Assembly (NCBI GenBank): GCA_046299555.1
Contig: JBKBHS010000005.1
Span: forward strand, 1-64,000
DNA: 64,000 nt
DNA from: CALKJP01 sp046299555
GTDB taxonomy: Bacteria; Bacteroidota; Bacteroidia; JACCXN01
Direction: 5' to 3'
Each line of letters opens with the position of its first letter. The first letter of the stretch is position 1. The translations under genes were made by a program, and so were the position numbers. The notes under the pieces are model-generated. The model made no database searches and was not told the DNA's origin. It saw only the letters and a list, made by a program, of their open reading frames with translations. Of this stretch, positions 18,358 to 27,904 are shown in pieces.

Positions 18358-19554
18358 CTATTTCTGTTTTTGGGCAAGTAATTGATGATATAAGGTGCTC
18401 ATATCCTTTACCAGACGCTTGTAATGGAAATGTTCAAATACAAAATCTTTCCCTTTTTGACTCATTTTTAAGCGCAAATCATCATTCTCTATTAATGTTA
18501 GTAAATTACGAGCAAAATGATCTACATCTTCCTTATCGGATAATAAAGCCGTTTCACCCTGAATTACAACATTTTCAATTCCACCAACAGCAGTGCTTAC
18601 AATAGGCTTAGATGAAGCTTGAGCCTCAATTAAGCTTACAGGTGTACCTTCATTTAATGAAGACAAGGCTATAATATCAGCACCTGCATTAACCCAATCC
18701 ACATTTTTTATCCATGATGTAAAGGTAAGTGTTGCTTTATCTTTACTTTTTAATCCATCAATAAAATCAATACCCAAAGCTGTTGCTTTTTCTTCAATTT
18801 TTTTTCTATCTTCTCCATCGCCCACAATAAAAGCTCTTATTTTTTTATTTGTTTTTTCTTTTACCTGTTTTAATGCCTCTAAAAACAAAAAATGATTTTT
18901 AATTGGAACTAATCTTCCCACAATTGCTATAACAATTTCATCTTCATCAACATTGTAATGAGCTCGAAATGATTTTCTTTTTTCATCTGTATTTTCTGTA
19001 AACTTTTCCAATTCAAATCCTAATGGAATAACAGAAATTTTTTCTGCACTACAGATGTTATGAATTTGTGATAATTCATATTTCTGCTTATCGCTAATGG
19101 CAATGATGGCATCGCTTTTAGAAGCTGCATACCGTTCAAGTATTTTAAACAAACCTGTAGTTGCATTATTAAAATAAGAGTGAAAAACATGACCATGAAA
19201 GGTGTGGACTATTACAGGTACTCCTTGATTATATGCAGCCATACGTCCTATAAATCCGGCTTTTGAGGCATGCGTATGAACAATATCAGGTTTAAATTCA
19301 CGAATAATTGATTTAATTTTTTGATAAGCCTTATAATCCTGTAAAGGATGTATTGGGCGTTTCATCTCCTCAATTATGATTGGAGTGATGCCTAAACTAT
19401 GAGGAATATGCAAGGAGCTTTCTTCAGTTTCATCTCTCTCGCCACCTATCAACATGGTTTCAAATTCAGGTGCCATGTATTTTGTTAAATAAGCTGCATT
19501 ATAGGTAGGGCCACCTAAATTAAAACGGTTTATGATTCGAAGGATTTTTGGCAT
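18358..19554 (-). CDS. Glycosyltransferase family 4 (GT-B fold)
   Basis: A 398-residue retaining GT-B glycosyltransferase. The N-terminal domain begins KILRIINRFNLGGPTYNA, the glycine-rich acceptor loop of family 4, and contains PDIVHTHASKAGFIGR. The C-terminal donor-binding domain includes IVGRLVPIKNH and the E-x7-E motif ALSSLNEGTPVSLIEAQASS, followed by PIVSTAVGGIENVV. These bind a nucleotide sugar. It lies between the asparagine synthetase and the export genes, so it probably builds the same surface polysaccharide. Donor and acceptor cannot be deduced. No signal peptide; expected at the cytosolic membrane face. Confidence 0.9.
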   Translation of the reverse strand: MPKILRIINRFNLGGPTYNAAYLTKYMAPEFETMLIGGERDETEESSLHIPHSLGITPIIIEEMKRPIHPLQDYKAYQKIKSIIREFKPDIVHTHASKAGFIGRMAAYNQGVPVIVHTFHGHVFHSYFNNATTGLFKILERYAASKSDAIIAISDKQKYELSQIHNICSAEKISVIPLGFELEKFTENTDEKRKSFRAHYNVDEDEIVIAIVGRLVPIKNHFLFLEALKQVKEKTNKKIRAFIVGDGEDRKKIEEKATALGIDFIDGLKSKDKATLTFTSWIKNVDWVNAGADIIALSSLNEGTPVSLIEAQASSKPIVSTAVGGIENVVIQGETALLSDKEDVDHFARNLLTLIENDDLRLKMSQKGKDFVFEHFHYKRLVKDMSTLYHQLLAQKQK

Positions 19555-19608
19555 TCTTTAAAATTATGTTGTGAAGATAAAATACATTATGTCTTTTTTC
19601 ATTTGTCT

Positions 19609-21510
19609 TTACTCCATGCTCTTTTTTATCCAATATTGAAAAACGATAAGTGCCCAAATAGTTGCCATGCTATCGCCAGGATTTTTTGAAAAGACTTTTT
19701 GTTTGAGTGCTTTAATTTTTTGATGATTAAAAATTCCTTGCTCTTCTATCCATTTATCATTTAGCCAATCGTTTTCAATTTTACTTTTAAGCTCTTTATT
19801 AAACCAACTATACAATGGTACTTCAAAACCTTTCTTATTTCTATTATACAATTCAACCGGTAACAAATCTTTAAAGGTATCCTGAAGAATTTTCTTCTTC
19901 ATTCTTTTATCAATTTTATATGCTGCAGGTAATCGATTTACAAAATCAACCAAGCGATAATCTAAAAATGGTGTTCGTACTTCCAAGCTGTTTGCCATTG
20001 ACATTAAATCAACTTTTGTAAGCATATCGCCCGGCAATACAAGTGTTTGATCAGCTAATAAATAATTATTAAAATTATTGCTTTGACTTAACAACTGAGT
20101 ATACAATGGCTTTCTTCTTCTTCTGAACAAACTTTCATTATTAGCATTAAAATAAGATGAATTAAATAAATTCATACTTTCTTCATCATTCATAAATCCT
20201 GCCCATCGCCAATAGCGTTCTTCTTTGCTTAAAAAATATCCTTCTGAAAACTTTTGTAATTGTCGAACTCTGTTTCCAAATAAACTATTGCGTGAAGCAG
20301 GTAATAAATGCCACAGCGGTTTTCCGTATGCTATCATTTTTTCGAGCAATCCGGCATTTCTAACTTGTAACTCAGCTGCATGCTTATTATATCCCGAAAA
20401 TAATTCATCAGCACCATCGCCTGATAAGGCTACTGTAACTTTTTTTCTAGTTTCTCTACATAAAATATATACTGCCAATGCTGATGAATCTGCAAAGGGT
20501 TCATCCATATAGTCGAGCATATCGTATAAACCACCCAACAAATCATTATTGCTCAAAGAAAAAACGGTATGATTGGTATTGTATTTTTTTGCAACTAATT
20601 GAGCAAAATGGGTTTCATCAAAATACTTTTCATCTTTATAACCAATTGAAAATGTATTAATATTGGGCGAATACTTTGAAGCAATAGCTGTAATAATAGA
20701 AGAATCAATACCTCCACTCAAAAAACAACCTAAAGACACATCTGCAATTAATCTTTTTTGAACGGCATCCTCTAATAGTTCTTTAATTTTATTTTGAGCT
20801 TGATTGTATGACAATGAACTTGATTCTGATTTTTCAGGAACAATGTTGTACCATTGTTTTTTCTCAAATTGTGCTGATTTAATTTTCAAATAATGCCCGG
20901 GTTCTAACTTATATATATCTTGAAAAATAGTAAAAGGAGGCGGGATGTAATTTATTTGGAAATAGGTTCTTAATGAAAGTCTATCAATCGATGTTTTAAC
21001 ATCAAATTTTCTTAGTGCTTTAAGTTCAGAAGAAAAATAAAATCCGCTTTCATTTTTATGATAATAAAGAGGTTTCACACCATATCTATCACGAGCAATA
21101 AACAATTCCTGCTCTTGTTTATCATAAATACTAAAGGCAAAAAAACCATTTAGTTTTTGAAGGCAATTGGCACCATACACTATAAATAAGTAAAGTAAAA
21201 CTTCCGTATCACTATGCGATCGAAATTGTATGCCTTTTGCAATTAATTCTTGTTTTAATTCTTTATAATTAAAAATTTCTCCATTAAAAACAATATAATA
21301 TCTTCCTGAAGCATCTGCAAAAGGCTGATTGGCAGCTTGACTAGTATCAATTATTGCCAATCGAGTATGAATTAATAGTGCTGGAAAATCGTATAAATAT
21401 CCATTGCTATCAGGGCCGCGCTTAGATAATTGTTTTATGGCAGCAGCAACTGTAGAAGAAATATCTGTTGAAGGTTTTTGAAAATAAAATGCTCCGGCTA
21501 TACCACACAT
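19609..21510 (-). CDS. asnB: Asparagine synthetase (glutamine-hydrolysing), polysaccharide-cluster type
   Basis: A 633-residue class-II glutamine amidotransferase. Cys2 (MCGIAGA) becomes the N-terminal nucleophile after Met removal and liberates ammonia from glutamine. The synthetase domain has the ATP PP-loop SGGIDSS at about 268 and further motifs LSGDGADELFSGYNKH and EVRTPFLDYRLVDF. Full-length AsnB makes asparagine from aspartate, but homologues inside polysaccharide loci often amidate a sugar acid. This is the first gene of the minus-strand cluster that continues with a glycosyltransferase, Wza and Wzc, and it is one of three such genes in the window. I therefore consider a polysaccharide-modifying role at least as likely as amino-acid synthesis. 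Confidence 0.9.
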   Translation of the reverse strand: MCGIAGAFYFQKPSTDISSTVAAAIKQLSKRGPDSNGYLYDFPALLIHTRLAIIDTSQAANQPFADASGRYYIVFNGEIFNYKELKQELIAKGIQFRSHSDTEVLLYLFIVYGANCLQKLNGFFAFSIYDKQEQELFIARDRYGVKPLYYHKNESGFYFSSELKALRKFDVKTSIDRLSLRTYFQINYIPPPFTIFQDIYKLEPGHYLKIKSAQFEKKQWYNIVPEKSESSSLSYNQAQNKIKELLEDAVQKRLIADVSLGCFLSGGIDSSIITAIASKYSPNINTFSIGYKDEKYFDETHFAQLVAKKYNTNHTVFSLSNNDLLGGLYDMLDYMDEPFADSSALAVYILCRETRKKVTVALSGDGADELFSGYNKHAAELQVRNAGLLEKMIAYGKPLWHLLPASRNSLFGNRVRQLQKFSEGYFLSKEERYWRWAGFMNDEESMNLFNSSYFNANNESLFRRRRKPLYTQLLSQSNNFNNYLLADQTLVLPGDMLTKVDLMSMANSLEVRTPFLDYRLVDFVNRLPAAYKIDKRMKKKILQDTFKDLLPVELYNRNKKGFEVPLYSWFNKELKSKIENDWLNDKWIEEQGIFNHQKIKALKQKVFSKNPGDSMATIWALIVFQYWIKKSME

Positions 21511-21558
21511 AATAATAATAAATCAAAGATGAGAAAAAAGGCAGATAAATATCTAATA

Positions 21559-22224
21559 TCAAAGATTTTTTTGGACTTTATTCTTCTTAATTTTTTGCTG
21601 AAAATATTTACAATACGATTTTAGATTACATTCGGCACATTTAGGATTACGAGCCGTACATACATAGCGTCCATGTAAAATAAGCCAATGATGGGCTATT
21701 GCCACTTTATTTTCAGGAATGTATTTCAATAATTGTTTTTCGGTTTCAAATGGAGTTTTGGCATTGGTGGTCAATCCTAATCGCGCAGACACTCTAAAAA
21801 CATGTGTATCTACTGCCAATGTTGGCTTTTCATATACAACAGATGCAATAACATTAGCCGTTTTTCTTCCTACTCCGGGTAGTTTTTGAAGTTCATCTAC
21901 TTCTGAAGGAACTACACCCTTAAAATCATTCACCAGCATTTTTGCCATGCCAACCAAGTGTTTGGCTTTATTATTGGGATAGCTGATGCTTTTAATTTTT
22001 TCATAAACTTCTTCAGGTGTAGCATTTGCAAGTAATTCAGGATAAGGATAGGTTTTAAAGAATTCAGGAGTAACCATATTTACACGCTTATCGGTGCACT
22101 GCGCAGATAATATTACGGCTACTAATAATTCATAAGGATTAGAATAATGCAGCTCCGTTTCGGCTACCGGCATATTTTTTTCAAACCATGCCAATACTTT
22201 TTCAAAGCGTTCTTTTTTTTGCAT
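21559..22224 (-). CDS. nth: Endonuclease III
   Basis: A 221-residue DNA glycosylase/AP lyase for oxidised pyrimidines in base excision repair. The helix-hairpin-helix LPGVGRKTANVIASV carries the catalytic Lys, and LAVDTHVFRVSARLGL the catalytic Asp. The 4Fe-4S loop has perfect C-x6-C-x2-C-x5-C spacing (CTARNPKCAECNLKSYC). Length is normal. It lies 5 bases downstream of apbE, so the two are probably on one transcript although unrelated in function. Confidence 0.97.
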   Translation of the reverse strand: MQKKERFEKVLAWFEKNMPVAETELHYSNPYELLVAVILSAQCTDKRVNMVTPEFFKTYPYPELLANATPEEVYEKIKSISYPNNKAKHLVGMAKMLVNDFKGVVPSEVDELQKLPGVGRKTANVIASVVYEKPTLAVDTHVFRVSARLGLTTNAKTPFETEKQLLKYIPENKVAIAHHWLILHGRYVCTARNPKCAECNLKSYCKYFQQKIKKNKVQKNL

Positions 22225-22229
22225 AATTA

Positions 22230-23216
22230 TTAATTAGGTAAAGTACTATATACTTTCATTTCTTGGCCTTCTTGATATATCAGATACACATCTAATTCCA
22301 ACTCCTTATTATTTTCTATAAAATTGATAGCTGCATCTTTTCCTAAAACCATAAATACAGTAGCAAATGCATCGGCAGTCATAGCATCATTAGCAAGTAC
22401 TGTTGCACTTAGTAATTGATGTTGAACCGGCCAACCGGTTTTAGGATTTATAGTATGCGAAAATTTTAAGCCATCTTTTTCATAAAATTTTCGATAATTC
22501 CCGGAGGTGGCCATCGCTCTGTTTTTAAGCGGAACAACCGTTTGCATTTCTCTTTTTTCCGAATTTTCCAAGGGCTTATCTATACCAATATTCCAAAAAT
22601 TCCCTTTTGCATTTACACCTTTGCATCGCAACTCCCCTCCTATTTCAACCATATAATTTTCAATTCCATTTTTTTCTAAAAAATCGGCTAACACATCTAC
22701 CGAATACCCTTGAGCAATGGCATTAAAGTCAAGTTGAATTTCAGCTTGTTCTTTTAATAATTTTCCATCTACAATTTTCACCTTTCGATAACCAACATAT
22801 TGGAGTAAACTATCTACCAAAAGTGAATCGATATTTTCTTTTTTCGTAAATCCAAAACCATAAGCATTTACTAATGGTGCAACAGTAATATCAAATGCTC
22901 CATCTGTAAGTTTTGAAATTTCCTGTGCACGATTAAAAACCTTTATAAAATGCTCATCTAAAACTACACTTGTATCATTTTTATTTATTCTTGAAATAAT
23001 AGATTGCGGTAAATAGGTTGATAATGAATTATCGAGTTGTTTTAATAAACTATCAATTTGAATTGAAAAATCTCTTTGCAATGAATCCTCATATTGTATT
23101 TGAAATGTTGTACCTTGAGCATTGCCTTGTAACTGTATATAATTACTTTCAGTTTGCTTATTAGAAGTGCAAGCAAATAAAAATGTTGATAATGTTATGT
23201 ATAAAATTTCTCTCAT
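22230..23216 (-). CDS. apbE: FAD:protein FMN transferase (ApbE), lipoprotein
   Basis: A 328-residue ApbE-family flavin transferase. The N terminus MREILYITLSTFLFAC is a lipoprotein signal, placing it on the periplasmic side. Family motifs are QGTTFQIQY, FNAIAQGYSVD, MVEIGGELRCKG, HTINPKTGWPV and DAMTADAFATVFMVLG, the last including Mg2+ ligands. ApbE moves FMN from FAD onto a Thr in DxxSGAT-type motifs. The obvious partners are NqrB and NqrC, encoded just upstream on the same strand. A terminator-like hairpin in the 64-base gap to nqrF may lower apbE expression relative to the complex. Confidence 0.96.
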   Translation of the reverse strand: MREILYITLSTFLFACTSNKQTESNYIQLQGNAQGTTFQIQYEDSLQRDFSIQIDSLLKQLDNSLSTYLPQSIISRINKNDTSVVLDEHFIKVFNRAQEISKLTDGAFDITVAPLVNAYGFGFTKKENIDSLLVDSLLQYVGYRKVKIVDGKLLKEQAEIQLDFNAIAQGYSVDVLADFLEKNGIENYMVEIGGELRCKGVNAKGNFWNIGIDKPLENSEKREMQTVVPLKNRAMATSGNYRKFYEKDGLKFSHTINPKTGWPVQHQLLSATVLANDAMTADAFATVFMVLGKDAAINFIENNKELELDVYLIYQEGQEMKVYSTLPN

Positions 23217-23221
23217 TTAAC

Positions 23222-23258
23222 AAAATTAAAAGCCCTCTAACAAATGTCAGAGGGCGTG
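23222..23258 (-). terminator. Hairpin terminator or attenuator between nqrF and apbE
   Basis: Read on the minus strand, GCCCTCTGAC/GTTAGAGGGC form a 10-bp stem (one G-T pair) with loop ATTT, followed by TTTTAATTTT. It lies about 25 bases after the nqrF stop and 15 bases before apbE. It probably ends most nqr transcripts, with partial read-through into apbE. Confidence 0.8.
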
Positions 23259-23280
23259 GTAAATTATTTAGGATTGTTTG

Positions 23281-24576
23281 TTATCCACCGAAGTCATCAA
23301 ATCTCACATTTTCTTTAGGTACTCCCCAGTCTTCACACATTTTTACAACAGCTTGATTCATTAAAGGAGGCCCACAGAAATAAAATTCTATATCTTCTGG
23401 TGCTTCGTGATGTTTTAGATATTGGTCAATTACTACTTGATGTATAAATCCTACAAATCCATCACCTTCTTCGTCATGTATGTCTTTTTTTACTTTCCAA
23501 TTATCTTCAGGCAATGGTTCAGATAATGCCATGTAGAATTTGAAGTTTGGAAATTCTTTTTCAATGGCTCTAAAGTAGTGAATATAGAATAACTCACCTC
23601 TTGAACGTCCACCATACCAGTAGGTAACTTTACGTTTTGTTTTTAAGGTTTTAAATAATTCGTAAATATGAGAACGCATTGGAGCCATTCCCGCACCACC
23701 TCCAATGTAAAGCATTTCGGCATCTGAGTGATTAATAAAGAATTCACCGTAAGGACCTGAAATGGTTACTTTGTCGCCCGGTTTACGGCTAAAAATATAA
23801 GTTGAAGCTACACCCGGATTTACATCCATCCATTTATTATTTGCTCTATCCCATGGTGGAGTTGCTATACGCACATTCAACATAATGTTTCTACCTTCTG
23901 CCGGATAGCTGGCCATAGAATAAGCCCTTACTACTTCTTGGTCATTTTTCATCACTAATGACCACATATTAAATTTATCCCAATCTTTTTTAAACTTATC
24001 CGGCTCGCCAGGATGATCAACAGGATGAGCAGTAATATCAATATCTTTATAACTAATAGTGCAAGGCGGAACTTTAATTTGTATATATCCACCTGCTTTA
24101 TAATTCATATCTTCAGGAATTTCTACAATAAATTCTTTAATAAATGTTGCAACATTATAATTTGAAACCACCGTTGCTTCCCATTCTTTAATACCTAAGA
24201 TTTCTTCGTGGATATGAATTTCCATATCCTCTTTTACTTTAACCTGACAGCCTAAACGCCAATGTTCAGCAATTTCTTTACGCGTAAAATTTGGCTCTTC
24301 GGTTGGTAAAATAGAGCCACCACCTTTTAAAACCTGACATTTGCATTGAAGACAAGTTCCACCACCACCGCAAGCGGATGGTAAAAATATTTTTTCATTA
24401 CTTAAAGTTGAAAGTAATGTTCCTCCAGCTGGTACTTCAATAACTTTATCACCATTAATAGTTATTTTAACCAATCCGGATGGAGCTAATTTTGCTTTAG
24501 CAAATAAAATTAAAGCTACAAGCAAAAGTGTAAACAGTAAAAAAACTGCTATACTTGCTATTAAGGTTGTGGTCAT
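23281..24576 (-). CDS. nqrF: Na+-translocating NADH:quinone reductase subunit F
   Basis: A 431-residue subunit where NADH enters the sodium pump. An N-terminal membrane helix (about 4-28) is followed by a plant-type 2Fe-2S domain with C-x5-C-x2-C (CGGGGTCLQC, about 69-78) and a downstream Cys in WRLGCQVKV. The FAD-binding motif is RAYSMASYP and the NADH-binding motifs are GGGAGMAPMRSH and FYFCGPPLMNQAV. The C terminus ends VRFDDFGG, as expected. It is the last gene of the nqrABCDEF operon, 29 bases after nqrE. Confidence 0.98.
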   Translation of the reverse strand: MTTTLIASIAVFLLFTLLLVALILFAKAKLAPSGLVKITINGDKVIEVPAGGTLLSTLSNEKIFLPSACGGGGTCLQCKCQVLKGGGSILPTEEPNFTRKEIAEHWRLGCQVKVKEDMEIHIHEEILGIKEWEATVVSNYNVATFIKEFIVEIPEDMNYKAGGYIQIKVPPCTISYKDIDITAHPVDHPGEPDKFKKDWDKFNMWSLVMKNDQEVVRAYSMASYPAEGRNIMLNVRIATPPWDRANNKWMDVNPGVASTYIFSRKPGDKVTISGPYGEFFINHSDAEMLYIGGGAGMAPMRSHIYELFKTLKTKRKVTYWYGGRSRGELFYIHYFRAIEKEFPNFKFYMALSEPLPEDNWKVKKDIHDEEGDGFVGFIHQVVIDQYLKHHEAPEDIEFYFCGPPLMNQAVVKMCEDWGVPKENVRFDDFGG

Positions 24577-24605
24577 TATATTGTAATTTAAAAGTTAGTA
24601 ACAAA

Positions 24606-25220
24606 TTAAAGTTCAATTCCCATAAAACTCATAAAGGCAATTCCCATTAATCCGGTAAGGATGAAAGTAATTCCCAAACCTCTTAATGGTGCCGGAACAT
24701 TTGAATATCTAATTTTTTCGCGAATGGCAGCTATTGCTACAATTGCTAATAACCAACCAATACCTGAACCAATTCCAAAAGAAGTTGCTTGCAAAATTGA
24801 ATCGTATTCTCTTTCTTGCATAAATAATGCCCCACCTAAAATAGAACAGTTAACTGCAATAAGTGGTAAGAAAATACCTAATGCCCCATACAATGCAGGA
24901 GCAAACTTTTCTACCGTCATTTCAACCAATTGAACTATAGATGCAATAACTGCAATAAACATAATGAAGCTTAAGAAACTCAAATCAACTGATGCAAAAT
25001 CTTCTGATAACCATTTTAGAGCTCCTGCTTTAAGAACATAATTTTCTAACAGATAGTTTACCGGAACAGTAACTCCTAGTACGAAAATTACAGCAGCTCC
25101 AAGACCAACAGCTGTTTTAACAGTTTTTGAAACCGCCAAATATGAACACATACCTAAGAAGTATGCAAATATCATATTGTCTATAAAGATGGCTTTAATA
25201 AATATATTAATGTTCTCCAT
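24606..25220 (-). CDS. nqrE: Na+-NQR subunit E
   Basis: A 204-residue integral membrane subunit with six helices. It begins MENINIFIKAIFIDNMIFAYFL and carries the conserved cysteine-containing segments LGMCSYLAVS and NCSILGGALF; the NqrD/NqrE pair holds an intramembrane iron centre with such cysteines. Homologous to NqrD in inverted topology. It sits 24 bases downstream of nqrD. Confidence 0.97.
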   Translation of the reverse strand: MENINIFIKAIFIDNMIFAYFLGMCSYLAVSKTVKTAVGLGAAVIFVLGVTVPVNYLLENYVLKAGALKWLSEDFASVDLSFLSFIMFIAVIASIVQLVEMTVEKFAPALYGALGIFLPLIAVNCSILGGALFMQEREYDSILQATSFGIGSGIGWLLAIVAIAAIREKIRYSNVPAPLRGLGITFILTGLMGIAFMSFMGIEL

Positions 25221-25244
25221 GATGATGAGAATTTAAATGTTTAA

Positions 25245-25901
25245 TTATTTTTCGATTAGTTTAGTATTTCTTGAACGTTGCACCCAAATAATTATACCTA
25301 CAGTAATAAGAGCCATAGGTGGTAAAATCATTAATCCGTTATTCACATATCCTAATTGGTATAAGCTATCTGGAATTACTTGAAAGCCCCAAATTTTACC
25401 TGAACCTAATAATTCGCGGAAAAATGCAACTATTACAAGAATTAATCCATATCCCAAACCATTTCCAATTCCGTCTATTAGAGAAGGTAGAGGTTTATTA
25501 CCTAATGCAAAAGCTTCTAAACGTCCCATCACGATGCAATTGGTAATAATTAATCCCACAAAAACCGAAAGGGCTTTACTAACATCGTAAACAAATGCTT
25601 TTAAAACTTGATCAACTAATATTACCAATGCAGCTACTACTACTAATTGAACAATAATACGAATACGATCAGGAATCATATTGCGTAGAAAAGAGATAAC
25701 CAAGTTTGAAAAAGCCGTAACCACTGTTACCGAAATTGCCATTACTACTGCTTGTTTTAATTGAACAGTAATAGCAAGTGCTGAACATATACCCAATACT
25801 TGAACGGTAATTGGGTTGCTATCATTTAATGGATCTGTTATCAGCTTTTTATTTTTAGCCGAGAATAATCCTTCACTTTTTTTTGCAGTTGTTGTACTCA
25901 T
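25245..25901 (-). CDS. nqrD: Na+-NQR subunit D
   Basis: A 218-residue membrane subunit of the sodium-pumping NADH:quinone reductase. It has about six helices and the conserved Cys-containing motifs VLGICSALAITVQ and GLIITNCIVMGRLEAFA. With NqrE it forms the pseudo-symmetric iron-binding part of the membrane core. The gene lies 14 bases after nqrC. Confidence 0.97.
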   Translation of the reverse strand: MSTTTAKKSEGLFSAKNKKLITDPLNDSNPITVQVLGICSALAITVQLKQAVVMAISVTVVTAFSNLVISFLRNMIPDRIRIIVQLVVVAALVILVDQVLKAFVYDVSKALSVFVGLIITNCIVMGRLEAFALGNKPLPSLIDGIGNGLGYGLILVIVAFFRELLGSGKIWGFQVIPDSLYQLGYVNNGLMILPPMALITVGIIIWVQRSRNTKLIEK

Positions 25902-25915
25902 AATTTTTGTTACTC

Positions 25916-26701
25916 TTAATTTGTTGTTACAACAGCGGTTGTATCGTTTTTAATTTCGTTTTCGTTGCTTTGTATTTCAGATGTAATTTCTTCTTGATTT
26001 ACTGTATTAGCTTTGGATTTAAAATATGCTATGTAATTAGCCAATGTATTTTCGAGCATATTGCTAAGACCAACACTAGTAATAGTTCCACCCGAAATAC
26101 CGTCAAATCCATGAGGGTTATCAGCAGCACCTCCACCTTTTACAATTTTCACAGAAACAAAGCCTCCATTGTTATCCATAATTTTCTTTCCTTTAAATTG
26201 TTTTTGAAATTCAGCTGTAGCAATTTCTGCTCCTAACCCCGGTGTTTCACCTTTATGATCGAAACTTACTCCGTAGATTGTATTAAAATCATCTTCTAAT
26301 GCCAAATATCCCCAAATTGGCCCCCAAAGGCCTTTACCTCTCATCGGGATGATGTAATATTTTTTCCCTTCAATTTGAGCAACGAATAAAGGATATGCTC
26401 TTTGGTCTTCGGCTTTTTTGGATTCTTGTTTTAAGTCAATAATAAATGGATCTCCCTCTATTACTTCACCTTTATTATTTATAACTAATCTTTCAACGAT
26501 ATAATCGTTGTATGCTTTTTCTGCTGCATCACGGTCAACCAAAATATTTACCGAGCTTAAAATATTTTGTTTCTTTTCAAGCTCAGCATTTTTATCTTGC
26601 ATAGGTTTTAGACCTATAGCTGCAGATGCTAATAATGTTGCAACAATAATAACCATTACTGCAGCAAATGTAAATGTAAATGTACTACTGTTTTTATTCA
26701 T
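25916..26701 (-). CDS. nqrC: Na+-NQR subunit C, covalent-FMN carrier
   Basis: A 261-residue subunit with one N-terminal membrane helix (about 9-30) and a periplasmic FMN-binding domain. The flavinylation motif is DGISGGTITS with the modified Thr at about residue 206. Here the usual Ala of SGAT is Gly. The motif GETPGLGAEI and the WGPIWGYLAL segment are typical of the family. ApbE, encoded at 22230-23216, would attach the FMN. The C-terminal 40 residues are polar, rich in Glu and Asn, and beyond the usual domain end. Confidence 0.97.
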   Translation of the reverse strand: MNKNSSTFTFTFAAVMVIIVATLLASAAIGLKPMQDKNAELEKKQNILSSVNILVDRDAAEKAYNDYIVERLVINNKGEVIEGDPFIIDLKQESKKAEDQRAYPLFVAQIEGKKYYIIPMRGKGLWGPIWGYLALEDDFNTIYGVSFDHKGETPGLGAEIATAEFQKQFKGKKIMDNNGGFVSVKIVKGGGAADNPHGFDGISGGTITSVGLSNMLENTLANYIAYFKSKANTVNQEEITSEIQSNENEIKNDTTAVVTTN

Positions 26702-26706
26702 AATTT

Positions 26707-27876
26707 TTAAGCTTTAGCAACACGTTTAAGTCTTCTGTTAATATTAGCTTGAATTACATAATGGTCGATTAAAGGAGCCATCACATTCATAAATAGTATA
26801 GCTAACATCATTCCTTCAGGATAAGCCGGATTAAATACTCTAATTAGTATAGCCAACATACCAACTAAAAATCCATAAATATATTTACCGGTATTGGTTT
26901 GAGCAGCTGTTACCGGGTCGGTTGCCATATAAACAGCGCCAAAAGCAAAGCCTCCAATACATAAATGTTGAAGTGCCGATATTTGCATTAAGGTATTAAC
27001 TCCAAAAGCATTAAATATTAATCCCATTACATAGCCACCGGCAAAAACTGACAACATAATTCTCCAACTTCCAATTCCTGTAAATAACAATATAGCTGCA
27101 CCGATCAAACATGCCAAGGTAGATGTTTCTCCTATTGAGCCCGGAATAGTTCCAATAAATGAATCCATTAATGAATATTTAGTAGTAAATTCTTCAATAG
27201 GCATTTTTGCTGCGGCATCACCAAGGGCAGTTGCACCGGTAACAGCATCTACAGTTCCGCTAAATGCAGGGTCAGCAAACCAAACGTTTGTTCCTGACAT
27301 ATAAGTAGGATATGCAAAAAATAAAAATGCACGAGCTGTTAAAGCTACGTTTAAAACATTCATGCCAGTACCGCCAAATACTTCTTTGCCGATTATAACT
27401 GCAAAGGCTGTGGCAACTGCTACCATCCAAAGCGGAATATCTGCCGGTAATGAAAGTGGAATGAGCATTCCTGAAACTAGAAATCCTTCGTTGATGGAAT
27501 GTTTTTTAACAACACAAAAAGCAAACTCAATAGCCAATCCAACTGCATATGAAACAACTACTATGGGTAATACTTTTAATGCTCCAAAAATAAAATTATC
27601 CATTAAAGTTGCATCGGTAACTCCGGTAGCAAGATGGTGCTGATAACCTACATTCCACATTCCGAAAAGTAAGCAAGGTATCATTGCAATAACCACCATT
27701 ATCATGGTTCTTTTTAAATCTATGGCATCGCGAATATGTGCTCCATGATGAGTAGTGTGATTAGGTACGAAGAGAAAGGTTTCAAAGCCATCGTACACGG
27801 GATATAATTTCTCAAACTTCCCTCCTTTTTCAAAGTGAGGTTTAATGCTGTCGAGAAGGTTTCTTAGTGCTTTCAT
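26707..27876 (-). CDS. nqrB: Na+-NQR subunit B, covalent-FMN and sodium-channel subunit
   Basis: A 389-residue polytopic membrane protein with about ten helices. The covalent FMN site is in VDAVTGATALGD, with the Thr at about residue 216. Other typical segments are GKEVFGGTGMNVLNVALTAR and FMNVMAPLIDHYV near the C terminus. It is homologous to RnfD but has the longer N terminus of NqrB, and the presence of nqrA and nqrF excludes Rnf. Spacing to nqrC is 5 bases. Confidence 0.98.
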   Translation of the reverse strand: MKALRNLLDSIKPHFEKGGKFEKLYPVYDGFETFLFVPNHTTHHGAHIRDAIDLKRTMIMVVIAMIPCLLFGMWNVGYQHHLATGVTDATLMDNFIFGALKVLPIVVVSYAVGLAIEFAFCVVKKHSINEGFLVSGMLIPLSLPADIPLWMVAVATAFAVIIGKEVFGGTGMNVLNVALTARAFLFFAYPTYMSGTNVWFADPAFSGTVDAVTGATALGDAAAKMPIEEFTTKYSLMDSFIGTIPGSIGETSTLACLIGAAILLFTGIGSWRIMLSVFAGGYVMGLIFNAFGVNTLMQISALQHLCIGGFAFGAVYMATDPVTAAQTNTGKYIYGFLVGMLAILIRVFNPAYPEGMMLAILFMNVMAPLIDHYVIQANINRRLKRVAKA

Positions 27877-27904
27877 TGTTTAACAAAATCGTTATTAATT
27901 ATAA